64,000 nucleotides of DNA from Spirogloea muscicola. Its lineage: Eukaryota > Streptophyta > Zygnematophyceae > Spirogloeales > Spirogloeaceae. Location: positions 455,946 to 519,945 of the forward strand of contig WELB01000085.1 of assembly GCA_009602725.1 (NCBI GenBank), written 5' to 3'. Position numbers and translations under genes: made by a program. Shown here in pieces: positions 23,101 through 34,793 of the stretch. The number at the start of each line of letters is the position of its first letter. Position 1 is the first letter of the stretch. Under the pieces are notes generated by a model. It was not told where the DNA came from. It did not search any database and worked only from the letters and a program-made list of their open reading frames with translations.

Positions 23101-26100
23101 ACCAATCCCGGATGCCCTCCAGCCACCTGACGCAGTCAACACGAGTCACCTGGCAGGCCGTGAGCATTTAATTCTCAGTCGTGGATCACGAAGGCCCGAG
23201 TAGGCATGAACTCTGCTGCAGGCGCAGCCAGAATGACAGCGCCACTTTGTGCGGAACACTGTCGCGACAGAAATGCGCCGTACCTGTTCCATGTCGCGAT
23301 GTGCTCAGGTGGGAGAATCTCAAGGCGGCCGTCCGCGGCGGCCGCCATGGCTGCGGCGCCGAGCGTCTCCATTCGCACGTACCACTGCGGCTTGATCATC
23401 GGCTCAATCACGTCCTTGGAGCGCGAGCAGAACGCGAGCCGCATCTCATTGTCGGCCACGCCGCGGTATAGGCCCTGCAGCAGCATGACCCCAATCGTAA
23501 GGTTGTTAAAACGATCGCAACAATCTGCCGAGCTATGAGCGCTGGCAAGACAAAACGTGAGCCCAGCGAGCCGCGACCAAGCGGGCCTACCTTGTCCTGC
23601 AGTGCCCTGATGACGCTCTTGCGCGCGTCGAAGCGCCGCTGCCCGGAAAACTCGCCGCCGTTGCTGTTGATGCAGCCGTCATCAGTGAAGATGTTGATGA
23701 AGTCCAGGCCGTGCCGCCGCCCACACGCAAAGTCCTTGGGGTCATGCGCTGGCGTGATCTGCAGTAGCACGGAGAAGCCTGGGTGAGTCAGCGCCACAGC
23801 ATCGCACTTAGCACGATACACAAGATACAAAGGATGAACAGGAGAACTTGGATACAGAGCATAAAACTGGAGATTCTACAACACAGGACAAAAAATGAAA
23901 CACAAATCTGCAAAGGGCTGAAGAATGAGTCTTGAGACTGAGATCCTTTATAGACTGGATCCCAGATATAGCTGAGATCAAGATGTCCATGAATGAGAAG
24001 TGGCAAAGGCAGCAAAGGCAGGGGGAGGGAGGAACGAGCGTGCAAGGAGGGAGGAAAACAGGAGGATGGGTAGGATAGGAGGGAGGTCAGAGGGAACTTA
24101 GGTGCAGAGAGTAAGGGACAGTCATGCACCTTGACGGCGCCAGTGCCAAGCTCGGGGTCGGCCATCTCGTCGGCAATGATGGGGATGCGGCGCCCGGCGA
24201 TAAAGGGGTGCACAGCAAAGTGGCCGTGCAGCGCCTTGTACCGCGCATCACCGGGGTGGACTGCGACTGCCGTGTCGCCGAGCATCGTCTCCGGGCGCGT
24301 GGTCGCGACGACGATCTCAGCAGGCCCGCCGGGCGGCGGGTCGACCAGCACGTACGCAAACTGGGTCAGCGCGCCGAACTCCACAGGCTCGTCGTAGCCG
24401 GGCACCTTGACCGCCGTCCGCGCCTTGATGTCCTGGTAGTCCACCTGGCGAGAGCGAGCGCGCACCGCCGCCGCCATGGGAACTCACGTGTCACCGTCTT
24501 TGCGCCGCCGCGGGAGAGAGGCCGGCAGTGTCCCTGCCGCAGCTCGCCAGGCCGAGCGAGCAGTCGGTTGACTGCTGCGCCCGAAGCTGAACTCAAGCCT
24601 AAGCTTAACCCTCGTCCCTGCACACCACTAGCGTACCTCAATGTCCGACACGGCAGTGCGCAGGACGCAGTCCCAGTTTACGAGCCGGTTGTCCCTGCCA
24701 CGCCGGTGAGTGTACAAGGAGTCATGGCCATGGTCATGGAGCCGCCACATCGAGCTTTGGTGGCAGTAATGGTGGTGACACAACGACTGCGGCGGTAGGC
24801 CATGCAATGGCCTTGTCGAGAAGGCGTGCTTGGGAGAGGGAGGAGGGGCTAGCTGACCTGTACACGTGGCCGCGATCATGGAGCTGCACGAACGCAGCGG
24901 TCACGGCCTTGGAGAGCTTCGCGTCCATCGTAAAGCACTGCATGCAGGCAGACCAAAAGGGCAGAACACAGGGCAGAAAGGAGAGAGGATGAGGAGGGAG
25001 GTAGGAAAATAAGAGGCAGGATGTGAGCAAGGAGAGAGGAGGGATGCAGTTGCAGAAGAGCTAACAGATGGCTGCCTGTTGCGCGGCGGTCGCAGATGCA
25101 TGGCCACGGCTGCCCACCTCGCGCGTCCAGTCGAGCGACGCGCCGAGCCGCCGCTGTTGCATCAGTATGCGATTCCCGTACTCCTCCTTCCACTTCCACA
25201 CCTGCGCCCATCGCATGTGAATCAAGTGTGTAAGGCATGAACCCTAAACCTAAACCCTGAACCCTAGACCTCGTCTAGAGCGTAGCGCGGCTGCCTTCAG
25301 GGCCGGAGCCCACAACACATTAAGCTATTGATTTGAATTTCCGATTACCTCGCGGACGAAGGCGTCGCGGCCGAGGTCGTGGCGCGTGGCCCCGCGCTCG
25401 CGCATGAGCTTCTTCTCCACAACGACCTGCGTGGCGATGCCCGCGTGGTCCACGCCGGGCACCCAGCATACCTCCCACCCGGCCATGCGCCGCCACCGCA
25501 CGACCGCGTCCTCCACCGCCGACGTCAGCGCGTGCCCGATGTGCAGCGCGCCCGTCACGTTTGGCGGCGGTATCACCTGCGCTCCCGTGCGCATTCACAT
25601 ATCAGGGGTCTAACACTTGGAGCAGGAAGAGAGGGCAAGGTGGATATGTTCATGAGAGGTCTTGCTTGTTCGTATCTTACTATGTGTGTGATTCTTTACT
25701 TTACAACAAGGAGGAAATGGTTGCTTGGAGGAATGGTAGGGGGCAAGCCGGGAGGACAGAAGGGGAGAGAGGGAGGAGAGAGGGAGCTGGGCGCTGCATG
25801 AGGAGGAGAGAGAGGGGGATGAGGGAGGGGCTGCAGGGAGCAGGAGAGGTGAGGAGGGAGGGGGCTGGCCCAAGGAAGGACGAGGGGGTGGAGAAAAGGC
25901 AAGGAGGGAGGGTGGCCAGCGGACCATCGTGAACTTGGGCTTGGCGCTCGCCGGGTCGCCGGTGAAGAAGCCGCACTTTTCCCACCACTCGTACCACCTG
26001 CAATGGCCGCAATGTAGCAGAGAGCATGAGCTCCACCTCTCCCTCTCCCCCCTCTCTCCCTCTCTCCCTCTCATTTGCAGATAGCACGAGCAAGACCGCC

Positions 26101-26291
26101 GCGCCGTCCTGAGGCTGGGCCGGTGTGGGCGCGCGCCTGGCCTCCACGGCGCGGGGGCTGTAGGCCTTGGCCATCTGCGGCGCCAGGCGCTTGCGCTCGC
26201 CGGGCACGGTCTCCGGGTCGACGGCGTCCCTCGGCTCCTCCTCGGCGGGCGCGGCGGCCTTCTTCGTCTTCTTCTCCTCCTTCTTCGAGGG
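20185..26291 (-). CDS. Valyl-tRNA synthetase (class I), N-terminal exon possibly in gap
   Basis: Charges tRNA-Val; the plant orthologue (TWIN2 in Arabidopsis) serves cytosol and mitochondria. Seventeen exons in coding order: 26137-26291, 25925-25997, 25349-25576, 25118-25201, 24858-24937, 24637-24694, 24130-24444, 23591-23758, 23284-23474, 22727-23126, 22189-22440, 21843-22000, 21376-21724, 21058-21161, 20849-20948, 20509-20654, 20185-20359. Every junction keeps phase; 1011 residues visible (Arabidopsis about 1100). HIGH signature HIGH at 25532-25543, KMSKS at 22387-22401. Editing-domain motifs [18 protein letters not shown] and [10 protein letters not shown], then [16 protein letters not shown] and the anticodon-domain [20 protein letters not shown]. 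The C terminus is a coiled coil ([18 protein letters not shown]...), the usual ValRS tRNA-binding arm. The first visible intron (25998-26136) appears to be GC-AG. Introns are purine-rich on the plus strand. Head-to-head with RPN1. Confidence 0.95.
25240..25270. repeat. Interstitial telomere-like repeat (CCCTAAA type)
   Basis: Four degenerate CCCTAAA/CCTAAAC units inside a ValRS intron (25202-25348). The unit is the Arabidopsis-type telomere repeat, common in trebouxiophytes and streptophytes. Confidence 0.8.
25735..25905. repeat. Purine-rich tract in a ValRS intron
   Basis: About 170 bases of GGGAGG/GGAGAGAG on the plus strand, i.e. CCCTCC on the coding strand of the minus-strand ValRS gene. 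Similar tracts lie at 24000-24085, 24945-25045 and 26415-26472. Runs of G permit G-quadruplexes on the non-coding strand. Confidence 0.75.
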
Positions 26292-26460
26292 CTGGCACAG
26301 GTGGGGGACAGTGCAAGTAGTGAGGGCCTGAGAGGTGCAGGTCCAGGTGCACTTGCCGTTTGAGAAGCTGCAGCGAGCAACATCGCAGTCCATGTTATCT
26401 TTGTCAAACCACGGGGGGGACGGAGAGAGGAGGGAGAGGGAGGGGGGGAGGGAAGCAGAG

Positions 26461-27078
26461 GAGGGGGGGGGNNNNNNNNNNNNNNNNNNNNNNNNNNNNN
26501 NNNNNNNNNNNNNNNNNNNNNNNNNNNNNNNNNNNNNNNNNNNNNNNNNNNNNNNNNNNNNNNNNNNNNNNNNNNNNNNNNNNNNNNNNNNNNNNNNNNN
26601 NNNNNNNNNNNNNNNNNNNNNNNNNNNNNNNNNNNNNNNNNNNNNNNNNNNNNNNNNNNNNNNNNNNNNNNNNNNNNNNNNNNNNNNNNNNNNNNNNNNN
26701 NNNNNNNNNNNNNNNNNNNNNNNNNNNNNNNNNNNNNNNNNNNNNNNNNNNNNNNNNNNNNNNNNNNNNNNNNNNNNNNNNNNNNNNNNNNNNNNNNNNN
26801 NNNNNNNNNNNNNNNNNNNNNNNNNNNNNNNNNNNNNNNNNNNNNNNNNNNNNNNNNNNNNNNNNNNNNNNNNNNNNNNNNNNNNNNNNNNNNNNNNNNN
26901 NNNNNNNNNNNNNNNNNNNNNNNNNNNNNNNNNNNNNNNNNNNNNNNNNNNNNNNNNNNNNNNNNNNNNNNNNNNNNNNNNNNNNNNNNNNNNNNNNNNN
27001 NNNNNNNNNNNNNNNNNNNNNNNNNNNNNNNNNNNNNNNNNNNNNNNNNNNNNNNNNNNNNNNNNNNNNNNNNNNNNN

Positions 27079-27123
<45 letters not shown>
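26461..27123. other. Assembly gap between poly-G and a CGG repeat
   Basis: A run of G ends at 26472, then 606 N, then about fifteen CGG units to 27123. It lies between the ValRS and RPN1 starts and must hold their promoters and perhaps the ValRS first exon. Long poly-Gly, poly-Arg and poly-Pro frames here are artefacts of the triplets and Ns. Confidence 0.9.
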
Positions 27124-27131
<8 letters not shown>

Positions 27132-27151
27132 GCGACGGCAGCAACAGCGCG

Positions 27152-30100
27152 ATGCCGGACAGCTCGCCGCTTGAGGCCGCAGGGAAGAAGGCGAAGAAGG
27201 GCGACAAGGAGGACGAGCTGGTGCGCAGCTTGAGATGAGGCACCCCCGTCATGGAGTCCAAGGCTATGGCGCCAGGACTGGCGGGCGGGCCCCGTCGCTA
27301 AACCTCGAGCCGGTCGTTGTGGCGCGCAGTCGGACGAGGACGCGGAGCTCAAGGCGGCGCTGGAGCTCATGGTGGAGCGCGCGCAGGACCCCGACGCCGG
27401 CGTGCAGCGGTTCGCGCTGGAGAGCATGAGGTTCCTTCCGAACCCGATTCTCCGCTCTCCGCTTTGGCCGCCATGGCTCCTGCAAGCGCGGCTGACTCCT
27501 GCAGGCAAGCCCTCATGGCAGGCGGGAGATCCGGACCGCCACGAGCTCCATGACCTCCGTGCCGAAGCCCCTCAAGTTTCTGCGCGCCCACTTCGGCGCT
27601 CTCAAGGACTTCTTCCACACCATGCCCGACACCGCTCGCGAGAACAAGGTGCATCCGCTCAGCCGCGTCCTGAACCCTTCGCGGCATCGTGCTCGTCAGC
27701 AGGCCAAGACTGGACCTGCCGGAAGCGGGCGGACATGGGAACCCTACTGATTGCTTTACTTTACCTTGGCAGCTTGCTCAATAGCCCGCTGCAGGCTAGG
27801 CACTCGTTAGGAGTTATCTTGTCTATCAGCTCGTGCTGCACGCAACTTATGTACGCTCGATCGATTGGGCGTACAGGAGTTCCTTGCAGACGTCCTCTCG
27901 GTGCTCGCCATGACTGTGTCCCCCATGGAGAAGAGGGTGCGCACGAGGCAGCCCCTGGGCAACCTGTAGCCTCGTACTTGGTCTGCAAGCATTCTCGCTG
28001 CTGACCTTCCCAGCCTTGGACGCTGTGATCGCGGCACGGCAGCGAGGTTCTCGCTGCTCGTGCGTCCCTTGCACAGCACCCTGCCGTGACTGCCATCCTG
28101 ACGCCCTCCTTTCGCTGCAGGAGAGCGTCAAGTACGCACTGATGGGGTCAGAAGACGAGTTAGGTTCCTGGGGCCACGAGTATGTCAGGTCAGTGGAGCT
28201 CGCGGTGTCAGCGCCGCCTCGCCACGGAGGCAATCCTGTCACCGGCGCACATGCAGCGCAGCGGTCATGACCACAGCTTGCTGGACCAGGGAGAATGCAA
28301 AGGTTAGACGGATGTCCTGAGAGGTTCGCCTAAGGCCCCGCAGATGTTGCCATGCAGGAACCTGGCGGGGGAGCTCGGCCAGGAGTACTGGTACCGGCAG
28401 GTGCCAGGCCGGCCCTGCCCTCCATATCACTTGCTTCGTGCTCCACCAGCGTCGTGCCATCTTGGTTTGGCACTGCTTTCAGACTAAGGCGGCCAGCATG
28501 TGTGCGCCGCTGCTGCAGCACCGTGGGAAGCCTTGTGACGAGCTTATGGACCTTGTTGAGGAGATTGTGCCTTTCCACATTAAGGTAGTTGGTTCCAGCG
28601 CTGGATGGGCCTCCCAAGCTTGTGTTACTTGGCTCTATAGCTGCTTTGGCTCAGAATAAGATCAAACGATTGTTGGCCTACAGTTCTTTCAGCAGTGTAG
28701 GATATATTTTGATTGGTCCATCTTGTGGAACTGTTGATTGCGTACAAGCTCTGCTTATTGCTCATTTCATATATGTAGTTTCGACAAAGACAGAGGTAAA
28801 GGAGCGCTCTTGGCACTTGTGCCTTCTGTGCCTCCTTGCTCACATAGACATCTTTCCAGGCTCCCTATGAGAAGCCTGATCCGAGTCGGCGCTTCTGTTG
28901 CTTCTTAAACCCTTGCAGCACAATGCGGAGCCCGAGGCTGTGGACCTGCTGCTGGAGGTCTGCGTCACTATCAATCCAGGCCCCCATCTATTCCTGACAG
29001 CTTGTGGTCTGCTAAGGCGTGGTGGCATTTGCAAACCTGCCAACTTGATCGCTGCTACAGCCATGGTATTGACGTAAAGAGTGGTACAACCTCCATGCAT
29101 AAGGTGGAAGCCCTGGATCTCCTTGTGGACCAGATCGAGCTGCCCAACTACCAGAGGACGTGCCTCTACCTCACCAGCGCAGCCAGGTGCTTGGCAGCGC
29201 ATTGCCTTTGAAGTGTGTGTTTCGCTTTTGGGTTGGGAGATCAAAACAAGGAATGCCTGGGAGGGGCTAGGGGTTTTGGTTTCAGGCAAGGTTAGTCCTT
29301 TCTCTAAGTCTCTCTGGTTGTCTGCCGTCTAAAAGTCGCATCCATTCGTTAAATATGTCACTTTCTTCTGACTATCTGCAGCTATGTGTCGGAGCCGGAG
29401 GACGTGCAAACCCTGGAGGTTGCATATAAGATCTACACAAAGATGGGGCAGCACCCTGAGGCGCTGCGCGTTGCTCTGCGCCTAAACAACTCGGATGTGA
29501 GCTCCATGCCAAAATAGCTGCTGCAGTCCTCCAAACAAGAGATGAAAGTGTGACCACAGCTGCCCTGACTGGCTCAACACTGTCCATGTTCGGCAAGCAG
29601 CTGCGTTCCTTTCTCAGACTTGTCATAGATCCAAGCTAAAATCTACTGCCTGCCCACCATATGACATTGGGACACGTCAAGAAGCTAGCTGAATTCCAGC
29701 AAGTCCGCTGCTGTGTTGCTACTTGAGCTGCAGTTTGTGAAGGCCACATTTAGAGCGTGTACAGACTCTCTGGAGAGAAAGCAATTAGCGTACATCTTGG
29801 CCCGCCAGGTTTGCTCATCTGCTCGTCAATTTAAAGAACTGCCTGGTGCATGGTCTCCCAGATCGGAGCTGAACCCAAAGCCGTAATAGCTGATCTTGCA
29901 GGTCTACTAGATGCTACTTATCATCACAGTTGAGTTCTTTTGCATGTTGACAGTAATTTTAGAAGATCATCGCAGCGAGTCCCTCTTTACTTGACTTTAC
30001 GCACAGAGAGCTGGCCTTGTGCGCGTGTGCAGGGGTTTGTGCTAGACCTGGAGGATGACAAGACGCTCGTGCCCAAGGAGGATCTTGAGAGCGTGCAGGA

Positions 30101-33100
30101 GATCCTCAGCAACGCCGGTCTCAGCACTGCATACCTTGCACTTGCGCGAGACCTCGATGTCATGGAGGCCAAGCTGCCGGAAGACATCTACAAGGCCCAC
30201 CTGATCGATGGCAGAGCCGGGGCAGCATCGGCGGTGGACTCTGCAAGGCAGAACCTGGCTGCGACCTTTGTCAACGGCCTTGTCAATGCCGGCTTTGGGC
30301 AGGTTTCTGCCAGCAACTCAAACACTGCAGCTGATAGGATCTTACTGTTGCGTAATTTGAAGTTAACTGCCATTTACCTTCACAATAGGCATTTAAGTTG
30401 TTCTGGTTATAGAGGAAGCTTGGTAATTGCTCGTGCCCAGCCTGCTTACAGCCTGCAGAGCGAGTACAGCTCAGCTCATCATTATTCACATGGTTTAGTA
30501 TCTGTTGGCCCATCTCAATATCTTCCTGGGCAACGCCGTGACAGGACAAGCTGATGACAGCAACTTCGGAGTCCACCAGTGGCGGAGGGGGCTGGCTCTT
30601 CAAGAACAAGGAGCATGGGAAGATCAGTGCAACTGCCAGCTTGGTATGTCATGCGTCCCATCCTGGCAGAACTATTTCCCTCTCAATCCTGCATGACCTG
30701 CACTTCATGCACATTATATATCGGAGGACATCTTCATATATATATCCGAGGACATCTTAAACCCATTTCGGGTTTAGCGTTCAAGGGTTCAGAATTTAGG
30801 ATTTAGTATCAAGTTGATTTAGGGTTTCGGACTGGTTGACAGCGTCAATCACCTCATCTGATCATTTGTTATCACGAATTGATGTTGTTGGTCCCTTTCA
30901 TTGAGTGCGATCTTTCACCAGTGCCGCCTGAATGCTACCTCGCTAAGCAGAGTGCTTCATCACTTGGAAATACTTGCAGGGTCTGATACTACTATGGGAT
31001 GTCGATGGGGGCCTGACTCAGATCGACAAGTATCTGTACAGTTCCGACAACAACATTGTTGCCGGGGCGCTGCTTGGTATTGGAGTCCTCAACTCAGGCG
31101 TTCGTACAGAGTTTGATCCTGTCCGTGCTGCCTTTACACATCCTTCGTGCATACGCTTCTGCACAACCTGCATATCAACGTCACTGATATCAGTCTGTCA
31201 GAAGCTAAGCCTGCCCACCAATGTATTATGCATGCATTCACAAAACCTTGCGGCTGACTCCTCTGTGCTGCATGTCGTTGCATTTGTCTTTGCAGGCATA
31301 TGCGCTGCTGTCGGATTCAGTCGAAAAGGAGGATGCGACAGTGCGAAACGGCGCCATTATTGGGCTAGGCCTGGCCTATGCAGGCAGCCAGAAGCAAGAC
31401 GTGAGGATATCCAGTCCAGCTATTGCCCTCCTCTCTGGGCCATACATATGGAAGAGTAGAACAAGTGGGGCCTGAAGTTTACAAATTTGAAGGGTTAAGG
31501 GTAAAGGGTTTAGGGTTTAGGGTCTGATTATATTTGGGTTAATATAGCAGGATGATCTCTGCAACTCTATCCCTCCCTTGACACCCCTTGTTACTATTAT
31601 CTTCCAGCTTGAGGACCCTGTGACTCTCAGCAGAGCTACTGCTTCTGATGCTCTCGGTTGCGGTTCCTGAGCTTTCCGGTACTTTGCATGTTGCAGTTCC
31701 TGGGGCTCCTCACTCCCGTAGTCACGGACTCAAAGGTGGGCGTTGATGTGGCGGGCTTTGCCGCCCTCGCCCTTGGGCTGGTTTTTGTGGGAAGCTGCAA
31801 CGAGGACGCTGCGCAGGCTATCGTTCTGGCCATGATGGACAGGGAGACCGAGCTCGGAGAGCCCCTCGCCCGGTACCTCTGCTTGGGGCTTGGCCTTCTC
31901 TTCCTTGGCAAACAGGCAAGGCCACTGCCCTTGTGACTCGTATATATTGTTCACGACTGAGTCTTACTCTCTTACATCAAGTATCAGACTGTCAACATGC
32001 AAATGCAGGTACTGATCTTGGCAAACTGACTCATTCAGTGTGCTGCACGAGGTATTGTACTCTGAGTCAATAGTAAGTGCTGTTGGAGCCACCTACCTGT
32101 CGACATATTGAATTCACTCAGAGAGTCAAGAGCAGGCGGCAGTAGATGCAACAGTGGAGGTGGCGAAGACGCTCAATTCAAGGATCTCAAGGTACTGCCA
32201 GGTCACGTTGGAGTCGTGCGCATACGCCGGCACAGGGAACGTGCTCAAAGTGCAGAAGCTGCTCTCACTTTGCGCCGATCATCTGGAGGGCGAGCACGAC
32301 AACTTCCAGGTGCCGGCGGTGTTGGGCATCGCCCTCATTGCCATGGGCGAGGAGCTCGGCCAGGAGATGGCAATCAGGAGCCTTGAGCACTTGCTGCAAT
32401 ACGGGGACCCTAATATACGGCGCGCCGTGCCGCTCGCAATGGGACTCCTGTCCATCAGCAATCCCAAGGTCTGCCCTCTCTTTTGCTACAGTTGACACCT
32501 CTGGGAAGAGGAGCTGATAATCTGTCAAGCTGCAGCTCGTTTGCACACAGCAATTTGATCATGTAGCTGTTGTTCCGCCTGAACATGGTATGCGAGCCGG
32601 CAGGGATGGTAGCAGATGCAGAACCTAAGCAACTATTTTGGCAAGTCAATTAATTTGGATCGAATAAACCAAATAGTTAAAGCCTCTGGCTGCTGGGTGT
32701 CTCCTGAGCAGATGACTGTCATGGATACCCTGAGCCGGCTGAGCCATGACAGCGACTCTGAAGTTGCGATGGTGAGCCCATTTGCCAAGATGAGCAATCA
32801 GTTGCTTTCTTTGGTGTCAACTTGTACACAAGCAGAAGTACTTCTGCTCACTCCTCTGTTGTTGGGGTTCAGGGAGCTATCATTGGGATGGGCTTGATTG
32901 GTGCTGGGACAAATAATGCAAGGATTGCAGGGATGTTGAGGAGCCTCTCTTCCTACTATTACAAGGATCCGTCTCTCCTCTTCTGTGTAATTGTTGCTCC
33001 ATGCCTCTGTTATTGAATTCTTGTACGCTATAACTTGCTGTCTTGTTTGTCATGAGAAACGCCTCTGAGGTCGACAATTGGACCGGTTTGAGCTGAATAT

Positions 33101-34251
33101 GGAGTCATAGTAGTTGATCAATGTATGCACGGTGGCTGATGCAGGTTCGGATCGGACAGGGCCTTGTACACCTGGGAAAGGGCCTCCTAACACTCAATCC
33201 CTATCACTCTGACCGCTTCCTCCTCTCAAAGTACGCCTCTGATCCTTTCTGCTGTCATTATATGGGCTTATAACAGCACGCATCGATGAACAGGCTTACA
33301 GCGTGCAGCTGATCCATCATTTGTAATAGCAGCCTGACTTTCAAATGGCTCGTACTCGCAGCGTGGCTGTGGCAGGCCTTGCTGCTTTCCTTCACGGTTG
33401 CCTAGACATGAAGTCCATCATTCTGGGTCGCTACCACTACTGCTTGTACTTCCTAGTCATAGCCATGCAGGTGTGAACGCCCTTGTCCCCAATGTGGAAG
33501 GTGCCAGCATATAAGTAGTGCATGTCTGCTTGTGCCTTCTTGTGTATCTGGCCACCGTGCCTCCGCTCACAGATGTCATGTGACCACGGTGTCTCACTTC
33601 ACAGAATGCAACTGACGCAGCATGCAGACGTCTTTGGGCAAGAGCCTTCTACGCACATACTTCGTGCACCTTCGCTCATTACCTGGAGATGATTGCCTGG
33701 TCTATTGTCTGTGGCGCAGCCGAGGATGCTGATGACGGTGGGCGAGGACCTCCGTCCACTGCCGGTGGCGGTGCGGGTGGGCCAAGCAGTGGATGTGGTG
33801 GGCCAGGCAGGTCGGCCCAAGTCCATCACCGGCTTCCAGACGCACACGACGCCCGTGCTGCTTGTCACCGGCGAGAGGGCCGAGCTGGCCACGGACAAGT
33901 GAGTGCAAGTGCTACGGCTCCATGCTTGGCTCAGCCAAAGGCCTAAGAGTCCAATGTCTCCCTCAGTGATCTCAACAACTTTGTTTATGCTGAGTGCTCC
34001 AGGGATTTGTTCGTCTCCCCCCTTAGGCCAGTAGACTTGGCCAAGCATGTGTCAGCTTTGTTTTACACAACTGTGAGAGCTCGGGCAGTGTGCAGCTATT
34101 GTCGCTTTTTCCATCATCATAAAATAATTTCGCCCTCACACTGGTGGCTGCTGTTGGGTGCTGCAGGTACGTCGCTCTGACAACAGTGTTGGAGGGCCAC
34201 GTTATCCTCAAAAAGAACCCCGACTTTGTGGAAGACCACCTCAGCTCCTGA
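27152..34251 (+). CDS. RPN1: 26S proteasome regulatory subunit RPN1 (PSMD2)
   Basis: Largest non-ATPase base subunit of the 19S regulator; scaffold binding ubiquitin receptors, shuttle factors and UBP6. Twenty-three exons: 27152-27220, 27330-27430, 27522-27648, 27877-27936, 28121-28188, 28358-28400, 28519-28584, 28919-28957, 29104-29186, 29382-29496, 29734-29808, 30033-30302, 30545-30643, 30980-31120, 31296-31400, 31697-31915, 32124-32468, 32712-32771, 32873-32986, 33145-33230, 33362-33470, 33720-33898, 34167-34251. All phases fit; 885 residues (plant RPN1a about 891). Diagnostic stretches: [59 protein letters not shown]-like [12 protein letters not shown]-repeat [14 protein letters not shown] and [16 protein letters not shown], and the C-terminal [20 protein letters not shown]. 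Intron 16 (31916-32123) has a GC donor (CAG/GCAAGG). The start is the only ATG before a Lys-rich acidic N terminus, but the true start could lie in the gap. Intron 7 holds a nad2 fragment and introns 13 and 15 telomere-like repeats. Confidence 0.96.
28613..28788 (+). pseudogene. nad2: Mitochondrial nad2 fragment (NUMT) in RPN1 intron 7
   Basis: About 58 codons in one open frame read [34 protein letters not shown] and [16 protein letters not shown]. This is the transmembrane segment of NADH dehydrogenase subunit 2, matching the remembered plant pattern [24 protein letters not shown]. Base composition is visibly more AT-rich than the surroundings. It lies wholly inside an intron (28585-28918), lacks the rest of nad2 and is almost certainly organelle DNA captured in the nucleus. 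The clean frame suggests a recent transfer. Confidence 0.85.
30766..30835. repeat. Degenerate TTTAGGG repeats in RPN1 intron 13
   Basis: Several GGGTTTAG, TTCAGAATTTAGG and ATTTAGGGTTT variants over 70 bases inside intron 30644-30979, preceded by an AT-rich stretch. Confidence 0.65.
31493..31522. repeat. Interstitial TTTAGGG repeats in RPN1 intron 15
   Basis: About four consecutive units (GGGTTAAGGGTAAAGGG then GGGTTTAGGGTTTAGGG, overlapping) inside intron 31401-31696. Best preserved telomere-like array in the window. Confidence 0.85.
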
Positions 34252-34793
34252 CTCTAGTCGAGGCTGCTCCCCTTGTACACATCACATTCTTTTGGCTTTA
34301 TATCACCTCTTCTGACCACAGAGTGGTGTATGAGCCACAAACGGCCACTGCATTGAATCCTTGGGCGGTATGGAGCCGGCTTGTGTGAATGAGCGCAGCA
34401 CCTCAGGGGGAGGGATTGGGTTGGGGCAAGCAAGGATTGTGGTTGGCAAGTTGGGGCAAAGCATGGGTAGTTGCAAGCCTCGATAAACACTGATGTCCGA
34501 ACAGTGGCCAATCGACTTAGCTCCTGTTACTTGAGTTGACTGCTTGTTGACCGTTTGTGAGCTATAGATGTTCTCAAGTATCATAGATAGAGATGCCTTT
34601 GTTGCTGTCGGTCAGAATGCTTATATATATGGTAGGTTTGGTTTGTCTTACAAGTTCATACCTAGCACCTTCAGGGTTGTGGTCAGTGCATGCAAGAGTG
34701 ATCCATCCTCTTGAAAGCAGTCTAGCTTGCACGCATACATGAGCTGCACGCGTTAAGGCAGCAGGCTTGAAATCTGAGTTTTTGGCTAACTGC
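34252..34793. other. Intergenic between convergent RPN1 and ABCG
   Basis: 540 bases between the RPN1 stop and the ABCG stop; no coding signal. Must contain both 3' UTRs and polyadenylation signals. Confidence 0.6.

Noticed and set aside
26335-27508. Long frames through the second gap (poly-Gly, poly-Arg, poly-Pro)
   Set aside because: Artefacts of the CGG triplets and Ns; the real genes here are ValRS and RPN1.
28589-28870. A separate nuclear gene for NADH dehydrogenase subunit 2
   Set aside because: Only about 58 codons of nad2, inside an RPN1 intron, with no other nad2 parts nearby.
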